This document shows, in pieces, positions 9,215 to 17,018 of a DNA stretch of 46,937 nt. The DNA comes from Pseudomonadota bacterium (lineage in GTDB: Bacteria > Desulfobacterota > Desulfuromonadia > Geobacterales > Pseudopelobacteraceae), in NCBI GenBank assembly GCA_019352135.1, contig JABBNX010000005.1, forward strand, positions 12,727 to 59,663. The letters run 5' to 3'. Both the position numbers and the translations under genes were made by a program. Numbering within the stretch: the first letter of the stretch is position 1; the number at the start of each line of letters is the position of its first letter. The notes beneath the pieces are model-generated. The model saw nothing but the letters and a program-made list of their open reading frames with translations, was not told the origin of the DNA and did not search any database.

Positions 9215-9243
9215 TTGACATGAACGTAAAGTGGATGTATGGT
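9215..9243 (+). promoter_or_regulatory. Internal promoter with MerR-like motif, before the thiolase gene
   Basis: TTGACA (9215-9220), a 17-bp spacer, TATGGT (9238-9243). The -35 and start of the spacer read TTGACATGAACGTAAAGT, nearly identical to the element before EMO1 at 16952. This implies a shared regulator and separate transcription of the thiolase-onward genes. Confidence 0.6.
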
Positions 9244-9276
9244 TTGTCATATCAAGACAGCCTTGGAGGCGTAAAT

Positions 9277-10455
9277 ATGAAAGAAGAAGTGTATGTTATT
9301 GATGGTATGAGGACGCCGTTCGGCTCATTTGGCGGAGTATTGGCGGATGTTGCCGCCCCCCAGTTGGCCGCCACGGTAATAAAGGGACTCCTGAACCGGA
9401 ATGCTCTGTCGGCGGAGGCGGTAGGCGAAGTGATCCTGGGGCAGGTATTGAGCGGCGGCTGCGGCCAGGCGCCGGCGCGCCAGGCAATGCGCTTTGCCGG
9501 TTTACCGGATACGATCCCCGCCCTGACGATCAACAAAGTCTGCGGCAGCGGCCTTAAGGCCATAATGCTCGGAAGTGACTCGATACAGCTTGGCAACGCC
9601 GCTACGGTACTGGCCGGCGGCATGGAAAACATGTCACTGGCGCCCTATTTCCTTAAAAAAGCCCGTAACGGCTTTCGCATGGGGAATGGTGAAATCTTCG
9701 ACCTGATGATCCATGACGGCCTTCAGGATCCGTACACCGGCCGGCATATGGGTGACATCGGCGAGGCCAGTGTTGAGCGCAACTCACTGAGCCGTGAAGT
9801 TCAGGATGACCTGGCCATCCGTTCATATCGGCTGGCCCAGGCGGCGGTACGGGACGGGATCTTCAAAGACGAAATAGTCCCGGTGGTCAAGAGTGTTCGC
9901 GGTGTCGATACAGTCGTTTCTGACGACGAAGAACCGTTCAAGGGTGATATCGAAAAGATCACCAAACTCAAGCCGGTTTTCAAGAAAGATGGCAGCATCA
10001 CGGCCGGCAACGCCTCCTCCATTAATGACGGTGCCGCGCTGCTGCTGCTGGCCGGTGCCGCCGCGGTGAAAAAACACAATCTTACCGTAAAAGCCCGCAT
10101 TGTCGCTTCAGCCACCAGCAGTCTCCATCCGGACTATTTCCCCGAAGCCCCGGTTTCGGCCATTCAGGCGGTGTGCGCCAGGGCCGGCCTGAACGTTGGA
10201 GACATCGACCTGTTCGAGATCAACGAAGCGTTTGCTTCGGTCACACTGATAGCGATCAAGGAGCTGAAACTCGACCCAGCCAAGGTCAACGTCAATGGCG
10301 GCGCCTGCGCCATCGGCCATCCGATCGGTGCCAGTGGCGCCCGTCTGGCCATGACGGTGATACGCGAGCTGCATAAACGTAATCTACGCTACGGCCTCGC
10401 CACACTCTGCATCGGTGGCGGCGAAGCCGTGGCGGTAATCTTTGAACGAGTTTAG
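9277..10455 (+). CDS. Acetyl-CoA acetyltransferase (thiolase)
   Basis: 392 residues from ATG 9277, preceded by TTGGAGG. An in-frame ATG at 9220 lies inside the -35 element and is rejected. With this start the catalytic residues fall at Cys89 (NKVCGSG), His348 (IGHPIGASG) and Cys378 (LCIGGGE), the numbering of the biosynthetic/degradative thiolase family. It cleaves or forms 3-ketoacyl-CoA; in this operon it should split acetoacetyl-CoA into two acetyl-CoA. The stop is 9 bp from the next start, so it is co-transcribed with 3-hydroxybutyryl-CoA dehydrogenase. Confidence 0.95.
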   Translation: MKEEVYVIDGMRTPFGSFGGVLADVAAPQLAATVIKGLLNRNALSAEAVGEVILGQVLSGGCGQAPARQAMRFAGLPDTIPALTINKVCGSGLKAIMLGSDSIQLGNAATVLAGGMENMSLAPYFLKKARNGFRMGNGEIFDLMIHDGLQDPYTGRHMGDIGEASVERNSLSREVQDDLAIRSYRLAQAAVRDGIFKDEIVPVVKSVRGVDTVVSDDEEPFKGDIEKITKLKPVFKKDGSITAGNASSINDGAALLLLAGAAAVKKHNLTVKARIVASATSSLHPDYFPEAPVSAIQAVCARAGLNVGDIDLFEINEAFASVTLIAIKELKLDPAKVNVNGGACAIGHPIGASGARLAMTVIRELHKRNLRYGLATLCIGGGEAVAVIFERV

Positions 10456-10464
10456 GAGGCAGGG

Positions 10465-11310
10465 ATGATTACAACAATCGGAGTTCTCGGGGCAGGGCAG
10501 ATGGGCAACGGTATCGCCCATGTCTTCGCGCAGTACGGTTATCAGGTGGTTCTGTTCGATATTGCCCCGGCTCAATTGGACAAGGCGCGTGCCACAATAC
10601 AGCAGAATCTGGAGCGGCAGGCGAAAAAAGGGGCGATTCCGGAGGCGCTGGTGGCTGAAACGCTCGGGCGGATCGTAACCACTCAGGATATGCACGGCCT
10701 GGCGGATGTCGACTTTGCCGTCGAAGCGGTTACTGAGTATGAACCGCTCAAGCTTGAGATCTTCCGCACGCTTGATGGTATCGTAAAAGCCGGCGCCATC
10801 CTCGCTTCAAATACGTCATCAATTCCGATAACCAAGATCGCCTCGGTTACCGGTCGTCCCGACAAGGTCATCGGCATGCACTTCATGAATCCGGTGCCGG
10901 TCATGAAGCTGGTCGAAATAATTCGTGGGCATGCCACCAGCGATGAAACCTTCAATCTGACCTCCGTACTGGTCGCTAAACTCGAAAAAGAAATGGCGGT
11001 ATCCCAGGATTATCCCGGCTTTATCGTCAATCGTATCCTCATCCCGATGATCAACGAGGCGGCCTTTGCCCTCTATGAAGGTATTGCGACTGCCGAGGAT
11101 ATCGACAAAGGTATGAAGCTCGGCACCAACCAGCCGATGGGGCCGCTGACTCTGGCGGACTTTATTGGACTCGATACCGTGCTGGCGATCGCCAATGTCC
11201 TGTATGACGGCTTCAAGGATCCCAAGTATCGTCCCTGCCCGCTGCTCGTCAAGATGGTCAATGCCGGACATCTGGGGCGCAAATCGGGACGCGGCTTTTA
11301 CATCTACTAG
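10465..11310 (+). CDS. 3-Hydroxybutyryl-CoA dehydrogenase
   Basis: 281 residues, the usual length of single-function short-chain 3-hydroxyacyl-CoA dehydrogenases. The N-terminal NAD-binding fold starts GVLGAGQMGNGIAHVFA. The signature HFMNPVPVMKLVEI (about residues 138-151) supplies the catalytic His. The C-terminal helical domain includes GFIVNRILIPMINEAAFALY and ends GRKSGRGFYIY. It oxidises (S)-3-hydroxybutyryl-CoA to acetoacetyl-CoA with NAD+, just before the thiolase step. An AGGAGG site sits directly before its ATG. Confidence 0.95.
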   Translation: MITTIGVLGAGQMGNGIAHVFAQYGYQVVLFDIAPAQLDKARATIQQNLERQAKKGAIPEALVAETLGRIVTTQDMHGLADVDFAVEAVTEYEPLKLEIFRTLDGIVKAGAILASNTSSIPITKIASVTGRPDKVIGMHFMNPVPVMKLVEIIRGHATSDETFNLTSVLVAKLEKEMAVSQDYPGFIVNRILIPMINEAAFALYEGIATAEDIDKGMKLGTNQPMGPLTLADFIGLDTVLAIANVLYDGFKDPKYRPCPLLVKMVNAGHLGRKSGRGFYIY

Positions 11311-11324
11311 AAAACAGTGCGTGC

Positions 11325-11426
11325 CTGACGAAGGAAGATGGTTGTCTTCTCCGTCTGCAACTGGTGACCAGTGAGGAGTGGGAGATGCGTATCGAAATGC
11401 GTTCGGCAAAATTCAAAGGTAAATAA
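11325..11426 (+). pseudogene. Possible short coding remnant (C-terminal tail of an unknown protein)
   Basis: Between the dehydrogenase and the first acyl-CoA dehydrogenase, one frame reads as a plausible protein tail (LLRLQLVTSEEWEMRIEMRS, ending KFKGK and TAA at 11424-11426) but has no start codon or ribosome-binding site. A perfect ACTGGT-G-ACCAGT dyad lies at 11360-11372. It may be leftover from a deleted gene or chance. I do not recognise the family. Confidence 0.2.
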
Positions 11427-11449
11427 ATTCCATTACGGAGGGGTAAACC

Positions 11450-12589
11450 ATGAATTTCGAACTAAGCCAGGATCACAAGGTACTTCAAGAGACAGTACGG
11501 GACTTCGTCAACAAGGAGATCAAGCCGATCGCCATGAAAATCGACGAAGATCATATGATTCCCGATGCGCTGGTACGTAAGATGGGAGACATGGGTTTTC
11601 TTGGCAGCTACCTTCCGGAAGAATATGGCGGCGCCGGTCTTGACATGCTTTCATATGCCATCGTCATTGAAGAGGTCTCAAAAGCCTGTGGTTCGAGCGG
11701 TGTGCTGATCTCCGCCCACACCTCTCTGGCCAGCGGACCGATAGACACCTTCGGCACCGAAGAACAGAAAAAAAAGTGGCTGCCCGCCTTGAATACGGGT
11801 GATAAAATCGGCTGTATCCTGCTGACCGAACCGGATGCAGGGAGTGATGCCGGCGCTATCACCACAAGCTATAAAAAAGAGGGCGATGAATACATCGTCA
11901 ACGGAGCCAAAATATTCATCACCAACGGCGGGTATCTGGGTACCGGCGTGCTGTTTGCCACCCATGACAAATCACTCAAGCACAAGGGCGTTTCCGCCTT
12001 TATTGTCGATTTGCAATCTCCCGGCGTGGTCGTGTTGAAGCACGAAAACAAGATGGGAATCCGTGGTACCTATACCACTGCCTTTGCCCTCGACGATGTG
12101 CGCATTCCTGCTGCGAACCTGCTGGGCCAGGAAGGGCAGGGGTTCAAGATCGCCATGGACACCCTGAACGGCGGCAGAATCGGTATCGCCTCACAGGCCC
12201 TCGGTATCGCCGAAGGAGCCTTCGAACGTGCGTTGGCCTACTCAAAGGAGCGCAAGCAATTTGGCAAGACCATCAGTGAATTACAGGCTATTCAGTTCAA
12301 ACTGGCCGACATGTATGCCCGGATAGAAACCAGCAAGCTGATGACCTACAAGGCGGCCTGGATGAAGGATGCTCATTTGAACTACACCTTGGAGTCAGCA
12401 ATGTGCAAGATGCTCGCCTCCGAGGCGGCCACCTACGTCACCAAGGAAGCGGTCCAGATTCATGGCGGCTACGGTTTTATCTGCGATTACGAAGTGGAGC
12501 GGATGTACCGTGATGCAAAGATCACCGAGATCTACGAAGGTACCAATGAGGTGCAACGGGTAGTTATCTCGAAACTGCTGCTTGCATAA
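11450..12589 (+). CDS. Short-chain acyl-CoA dehydrogenase (butyryl-CoA dehydrogenase type), copy 1
   Basis: 379 residues, with an ACGGAGG site before ATG. Acyl-CoA dehydrogenase motifs occur in order: LLTEPDAGSDAG, IFITNGG, RKQFGKTISELQAIQFKLAD, QIHGGYGF, and IYEGTNEVQR with the catalytic base Glu363. Length and catalytic Glu position match short-chain/butyryl-CoA dehydrogenases. It oxidises butyryl-CoA (or a similar acyl-CoA) to the 2-enoyl-CoA and passes electrons to ETF. The adjacent ETF and EMO genes provide the route to quinone. Exact chain specificity is not readable from sequence. Confidence 0.92.
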   Translation: MNFELSQDHKVLQETVRDFVNKEIKPIAMKIDEDHMIPDALVRKMGDMGFLGSYLPEEYGGAGLDMLSYAIVIEEVSKACGSSGVLISAHTSLASGPIDTFGTEEQKKKWLPALNTGDKIGCILLTEPDAGSDAGAITTSYKKEGDEYIVNGAKIFITNGGYLGTGVLFATHDKSLKHKGVSAFIVDLQSPGVVVLKHENKMGIRGTYTTAFALDDVRIPAANLLGQEGQGFKIAMDTLNGGRIGIASQALGIAEGAFERALAYSKERKQFGKTISELQAIQFKLADMYARIETSKLMTYKAAWMKDAHLNYTLESAMCKMLASEAATYVTKEAVQIHGGYGFICDYEVERMYRDAKITEIYEGTNEVQRVVISKLLLA

Positions 12590-12645
12590 CAAGCACCCCT
12601 ACGTAGTACCTGACATACAGGTATCACGTCATGAGTGGTGTTTTG

Positions 12646-12836
12646 GTGGAAGCTATCCGTCAAATTTACTGGAACATCGGCCATGGCGTTGTCATCCCGA
12701 CCTGTGCCGCCTTCGGCGTCCTGGCCTGGGGATTTCCTCATTGAAGAGGCCTGCATGGCCGCCCACCGAACTGCAGCAGAATCCCGAACTGGCCCGTTTC
12801 TCACCCGGCGGCCTGCTGGCAGCCCTGCTGATCTGA
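12646..12836 (+). pseudogene. Fossil of a third EMO-type Fe-S membrane oxidoreductase gene
   Basis: The translation from GTG 12646 begins VEAIRQIYWNIGHGVVIP, almost identical to the N-terminus of the gene at 17019. After about 30 codons the sequence jumps, with a frame change, to the TM4 region: ELQQNPELARFSPGGLLA at about 12767-12822 matches ELQQNPDLARFSPGGLLA of the 17019 gene. About 430 bp between these points and everything after are gone, and a TGA stops the first part. A 6-bp dyad TACCTG-N5-CAGGTA lies just upstream (12607-12623). This is a decayed duplicate, not an expressed protein. Confidence 0.9.
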
Positions 12837-12956
12837 TCTGCCATGATTTTTGCGTTTTTTCTTTTCGTCCGGCCACTTACAGGGCGGAACCACAAGTACA
12901 TTGGGTTAGTCAACGTTCGGCATAGTGCCTGAACCATAGCTGCTAAGGAGGCGTAC

Positions 12957-14114
12957 ATGCATCTGGAACTGACAGAAGAACAAAAATTGATTCAGGATAC
13001 TGCCCGGGATTTTGCCAGGGCGGAACTGGAGCCGGTGGCCGCCGAACTTGATCAAAGCGATGATCGGGCCCCGATGCTGGCAAACCTGAAGAAACTGGCG
13101 GAGCTTGGTTTCATGGGGCTGAACATCAAAGGAGAGTATGGCGGTTCCGAGGCGGAAGTGATTGCTTTCAGTGTGGCAATGACCGAGATTTCCCGCGCTT
13201 GTGCCTCAACAGCAGTTACTGTTTCTGTAAATAACATGGTGGCGGAAGTGATCCAGTCGGTAGGTTCTGAGGAGCAGTGCACTGCCTACATCCCCAAAAT
13301 TTGTTCCGGCGAATATTCCGCCGCCGGCTTTGCCCTGACAGAAACCGGCGCCGGTTCCGATCCGGCCGGGATGTGTACCCAAGCGGTGGATGACGGCGAC
13401 AGCTGGGTGCTGAACGGCTCAAAAATTTTCATATCCAGTGCCCCCTATGCCGGAGTCTTCGTGGCCTGGGCGGTAACCGACAGGGAAGCGCCGAAAGGGA
13501 AGGGGATCAGCTGCTTCCTGGTGGAGGCGGGGACAAAAGGTCTGATCATCGGCAAAGAAGAAAAAAAGATGGGACAGCACGCCTCTGCCACCAATGAGGT
13601 GCTCTTCGCTGATTGTCGCCTTCCCAAATCGGCTCTGATGGGCAAGCTGAATGACGGTTTCCGGATAGCCGTCGGGGAACTGACCGGCGGCAGGATCGGT
13701 ATCGGCTCGCTGGGCCTGGGTGTCGGGCTTGCAGCCATGGATTATGCGACCCGCTACGTTACCGAACGGAGCCAGTTCGGGCAGAAGATCAGCAATTTTC
13801 AGGCAATCCAGTGGATGATCGCCGATGGTTATACCGATCTGGAGGCGGCCCGGTTACTGCTGATGAATGCTGCCTACCGCAAGGAATTCGGCAAGTCATT
13901 TGCCAAAGAGGCCTCCATGGCCAAAATGTTCGCTACCGAAGCCGCCAATCAGGCCTGCTACAAAGCGCTGCAGATGCTGGGAGGGTACGGCTACACTCGG
14001 GATTTTCCTGTGGAACGCTATGCGCGTGATGCCCGTATTACGGCCATTTACGAAGGGACCAATGAAATTCAGCGCTTGATTATTTCACGAGAAATTCTGA
14101 GAAATCTCAACTAA
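12957..14114 (+). CDS. Acyl-CoA dehydrogenase, copy 2
   Basis: 385 residues, with AAGGAGG upstream. It carries the full motif set: ALTETGAGSDPAG, IFISSAPYAG, RSQFGQKISNFQAIQWMIAD, MLGGYGYTRDFPVERYARDA and IYEGTNEIQR with catalytic Glu366. It is clearly a paralog of copy 1 but not a recent duplicate, so a different acyl-CoA (for example a branched or longer one) is likely. It stands 13 bp before the CoA-transferase genes, forming a unit with them. The EMO fossil separates it from copy 1, which suggests this unit once had its own electron acceptor gene. Confidence 0.92.
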   Translation: MHLELTEEQKLIQDTARDFARAELEPVAAELDQSDDRAPMLANLKKLAELGFMGLNIKGEYGGSEAEVIAFSVAMTEISRACASTAVTVSVNNMVAEVIQSVGSEEQCTAYIPKICSGEYSAAGFALTETGAGSDPAGMCTQAVDDGDSWVLNGSKIFISSAPYAGVFVAWAVTDREAPKGKGISCFLVEAGTKGLIIGKEEKKMGQHASATNEVLFADCRLPKSALMGKLNDGFRIAVGELTGGRIGIGSLGLGVGLAAMDYATRYVTERSQFGQKISNFQAIQWMIADGYTDLEAARLLLMNAAYRKEFGKSFAKEASMAKMFATEAANQACYKALQMLGGYGYTRDFPVERYARDARITAIYEGTNEIQRLIISREILRNLN

Positions 14115-14127
14115 TAAGGAGGCCAGT

Positions 14128-15096
14128 ATGAGTAACGGTAAGCGCATCACACTGCAGCAAGCCGCCGAAATAATCAAGGACGGCTCCCGTCTCACTTTTT
14201 CCGGTTTTACCATCTGGCGTCGGCCGATGGCAATAATCTTTGAGCTGATTCGCCAGTACCGAAAAAATCTGCACCTCATCGAGGTGAATGGCGGCTCCCA
14301 GACAGAATTCCTGGTTGGAGCCGGTTGTGTCGATATCTGGGAATCATGCTGGGTCGGCCATGAGTTGTACGGTAAATATGGCGCCAATCTGTCGCGCAAG
14401 GTGGCTGAAAAAAAGATTATTGTCGAAGATTACAGCCATGCCGAGATGCTGTTCCGTTTTACCGCTGCCGCCAGCGGAGCGCCGTACGCGATCACCCAAA
14501 CCTCGCTGGGAACCGATATCCATAATCCTGAATACGATATGCTGGGGCGCGCCGGACTGCGTGACGGCATACGTATTGCGAAGCACAAGTATCAGTTTAC
14601 CGAAGACCCTTTTTACGGTGCCGGTTCCCAGGTGCTCGTTCCGGCGGCCAAGGTTGATATCGCGGTCTTATGCGTTCAGCAGGTCGGCGAAGAAGGAACC
14701 GTGAGGGTGAACGGCCAGTATTACTCCGATCCGGAAGTGGCCCGGGCGGCTGACATTACGGTAGTCATGGCTGAAGAGATCGTTCCGGAAGAGTATCTGC
14801 GGCGCAATGCCGACCAGAATACCATCGCCTCCTTTGAAGTAGATCATATACTGGAGTGTCCTTTCGGCGCACATCCAACCGGTATGTTCGGCAAATATGA
14901 TGTAGACGGTGCCTTTTTGAAGGAATTTTATGCAAATACGCGCACTCAGGAAGGGTATGACGCCTTTGCTAAAGAGTGGATTCATGGACGTGATCATATC
15001 AGTTACCTGGAAAAGCTGGGCTGGCCAAGGATGATGAAACTCCGTGCTAATACCGCCATGAATTATAGTCCCCGCGAAAAAAAAGGAGGAAACTGA
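14128..15096 (+). CDS. Glutaconate-type CoA-transferase, subunit A
   Basis: 322 residues, the size of GctA-like subunits. Family features: KDGSRLTFSGFTIWRRPMAI near the start (substrate/CoA loop region), GAGSQVLVPAAKVDIAVL and ECPFGAHPTGMFGKYDVDG in the second half. Such enzymes move CoA between carboxylic acids in the cytoplasm. The partner subunit begins 1 bp after the stop. Together they could activate the incoming acid using acetyl-CoA or succinyl-CoA; succinyl-CoA is attractive because SucCD is encoded downstream (inference). The true substrate may differ from glutaconate. Confidence 0.9.
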   Translation: MSNGKRITLQQAAEIIKDGSRLTFSGFTIWRRPMAIIFELIRQYRKNLHLIEVNGGSQTEFLVGAGCVDIWESCWVGHELYGKYGANLSRKVAEKKIIVEDYSHAEMLFRFTAAASGAPYAITQTSLGTDIHNPEYDMLGRAGLRDGIRIAKHKYQFTEDPFYGAGSQVLVPAAKVDIAVLCVQQVGEEGTVRVNGQYYSDPEVARAADITVVMAEEIVPEEYLRRNADQNTIASFEVDHILECPFGAHPTGMFGKYDVDGAFLKEFYANTRTQEGYDAFAKEWIHGRDHISYLEKLGWPRMMKLRANTAMNYSPREKKGGN

Positions 15097-15097
15097 T

Positions 15098-15913
15098 ATG
15101 GGTATCTACGCATCGCCTGAAGAGTACGGCCTGGCCGATCTGCTCTGTTGTGCTGCGGCGCATGAGGTTCAGGACAATGAAGTCGTCTTTGCCGGCACCG
15201 GTTTGCCGATGGTCGCCATCATGCTGGCGCAGCAAACCCACGCGCCTCATCTGAAACTTATTTTTGAAGCGGGCACTCTTGACGGCAGGCCACCGGAGAT
15301 ACCAACATCTGTTGGTGACGCTCGCTGTGAAATGGGGGCTTCCCGCTCATCCGGTTTGTACGATGCTTTCAGTATTGCACAGCGGGGCTATGTTGATTTG
15401 GGGTTTCTCGGCGGGGCAGAGGTAGACCGGTATGGCAACATCAACACAACCTGTATCGGCGATTATCTGAATCCCGAACTTCGTTTGACCGGGAGTGGTG
15501 GCAACCCGGACATTAATTCATTTGCCTCTCGCACAGTATTTATCATGGTACATGAAAAGCGGCGGTTTGTTGAAAATGTCAGCTACATTACCAGCCCTGG
15601 CTGGCGGGTAAAAAAATGGCCGGGGGGTGAATTTGTCCATCGGCGGGAGCTCTACGGGGCCGCTTACCGTGGCGGACCATCAGCAATAATAAGCACTCTT
15701 GGGGTGTTCCGTTTTGATGAGCAGGATGGCCATATGTATCTTGATACCTGCCATTTAGGCACATCACCTGATGCAATAAAGATGCAATGCCAGTTTGATC
15801 TCGACATTTCACGGGTTAAAGGGGAGACCTCTCCCCCAACTACGGACGAGTTGCGCCTTATCCATGAGCTGCTGGATCCTGACGAAATTTTCATTCCAAA
15901 GATTAAAAAATAA
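15098..15913 (+). CDS. Glutaconate-type CoA-transferase, subunit B
   Basis: 271 residues, with AAAGGAGG upstream. The motif IFEAGTLDGRPPEIP places Glu57 where GctB-type subunits carry the catalytic glutamate that forms the CoA thioester. The family-typical LGGAEVDRYGNINTT and a C-terminal HELLDPDEIFIPK are present. It works as the catalytic half of the A/B heteromer. The gene ends 26 bp before a membrane-protein gene, so transport and activation of the substrate may be encoded together. Confidence 0.92.
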   Translation: MGIYASPEEYGLADLLCCAAAHEVQDNEVVFAGTGLPMVAIMLAQQTHAPHLKLIFEAGTLDGRPPEIPTSVGDARCEMGASRSSGLYDAFSIAQRGYVDLGFLGGAEVDRYGNINTTCIGDYLNPELRLTGSGGNPDINSFASRTVFIMVHEKRRFVENVSYITSPGWRVKKWPGGEFVHRRELYGAAYRGGPSAIISTLGVFRFDEQDGHMYLDTCHLGTSPDAIKMQCQFDLDISRVKGETSPPTTDELRLIHELLDPDEIFIPKIKK

Positions 15914-15939
15914 TTATTTATATTCTAAAGGTCGGATGC

Positions 15940-16878
15940 TTGGAAGAGTTTATCAAAATTGTGATGCTGTCAGGGAGAACCGCTCTGGAACTGGCTTTGT
16001 ATGTACTGCTGCCAGTGCTGGTAATCATGATGGCGTTGATGAAGGTCGTTGAAGCGAGAGGCATTCTGGCGCTGATTGCACGGATGTTGCAGCCGGTGCT
16101 CAGGATATTCGGTGTTCCCGGTGCCGGGGCATTTGCCATCGTGCAACTGCTGTTTGTCAGTTTCGCCGCACCGCTTGCCACCCTGGCGATCATGGAGAAG
16201 GACGGCACCTCCAGGCGGCGGATTGCTGCAACACTGGCCATGATCTTCACTATGTCCCAGGCAAATGTGGTTTTTCCCCTGGTGGCGGTGGGGCTGAACC
16301 TTGGCGTTATTATGTTGACCTCGCTTGTAGGCGGGCTGATTGCAGCTGCCCTGACCTATTACCTGTTTGCCCGCTCGGCGGGAGATGAAGGCTGCTCTGT
16401 TGAGCCGTTTGTAGTTGCGGCTGACAAACAGCGCAAGAGTACAACCCTCAACCTGATGATTATCGGCGGCCAGGAGGCTGTTCAGGTTATCCTCGGGGCT
16501 ATTCCTATTTTGATACTGGCAATTTTTCTGGTAAACGTCCTGAAAAGTACCGGCGCTATTGCTCTGGTAGAGACCGCATTGTCGCCCCTGTTTGCAATGA
16601 TTGGTTTCCCGGCTGTGGCTGTATTGCCACTGGCCACCAAATATCTGGCAGGCGGTACAGCCATGATGGGGGTTACCCTTAATCTGCTGAAGGAGGGTGC
16701 TATAACCACTTTGGAACTTAACCGCATGGCCGGCTTTCTCACCAACCCATGCGATCTGGTCGGGGTTGCGGTATTGATTTCCGCAGGTGCGCGATCTGCG
16801 TCGGTTGTCCGACCGGCAATAGCCGGGGCGGCTGCAGGGATATTGATTCGTGGCATATTGCATCTGATGCTTTTCTGA
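15940..16878 (+). CDS. Gate-domain (nucleoside-recognition/SpmAB-like) membrane protein
   Basis: 312 residues with about eight hydrophobic segments in two related halves, typical of nucleoside-recognition or Gate-domain proteins: TALELALYVLLPVLVIMMAL in the first half, EAVQVILGAIPILILAIFLV in the second, and conserved polar loops NPCDLVG and LATKYLAGGTAMMG. Known members include SpmA/SpmB and transporter gates; the substrate is usually unknown. The start is TTG at 15940, with AAAGG at 15927-15931; an ATG at 15936 is out of frame. Its place after CoA-transferase suggests uptake of the organic acid used by this pathway (inference). Confidence 0.8.
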   Translation: MEEFIKIVMLSGRTALELALYVLLPVLVIMMALMKVVEARGILALIARMLQPVLRIFGVPGAGAFAIVQLLFVSFAAPLATLAIMEKDGTSRRRIAATLAMIFTMSQANVVFPLVAVGLNLGVIMLTSLVGGLIAAALTYYLFARSAGDEGCSVEPFVVAADKQRKSTTLNLMIIGGQEAVQVILGAIPILILAIFLVNVLKSTGAIALVETALSPLFAMIGFPAVAVLPLATKYLAGGTAMMGVTLNLLKEGAITTLELNRMAGFLTNPCDLVGVAVLISAGARSASVVRPAIAGAAAGILIRGILHLMLF

Positions 16879-16951
16879 AGCGTCACCTGGAGCAGATCCC
16901 GGTGTTTATATTTGTTAGAACGCGCTCCCTGGAATGAAAGAGTTTTTCTAC

Positions 16952-16980
16952 TTGACATGAACGTTAAGTTAAAGTAGTTA
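16952..16980 (+). promoter_or_regulatory. Promoter with MerR-like motif before EMO1-ETF-SucCD genes
   Basis: TTGACA (16952-16957), a 17-bp spacer, TAGTTA (16975-16980). The text TTGACATGAACGTTAAGTT is nearly the same as the 9215 element, with two GTTAA half-sites at 16963 and 16968. The EMO1 start codon is 39 bp downstream. It probably drives the run of seven genes to 27145. Confidence 0.6.
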
Positions 16981-17018
16981 GGGGGTACGATTATATTATT
17001 TCATTCGCGAGGCCACCT

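Noticed and set aside
9220-9276. Upstream ATG start for the thiolase
   Set aside because: It lies within the -35 element and gives catalytic residues off the family numbering; ATG 9277 places Cys89, His348 and Cys378 exactly.
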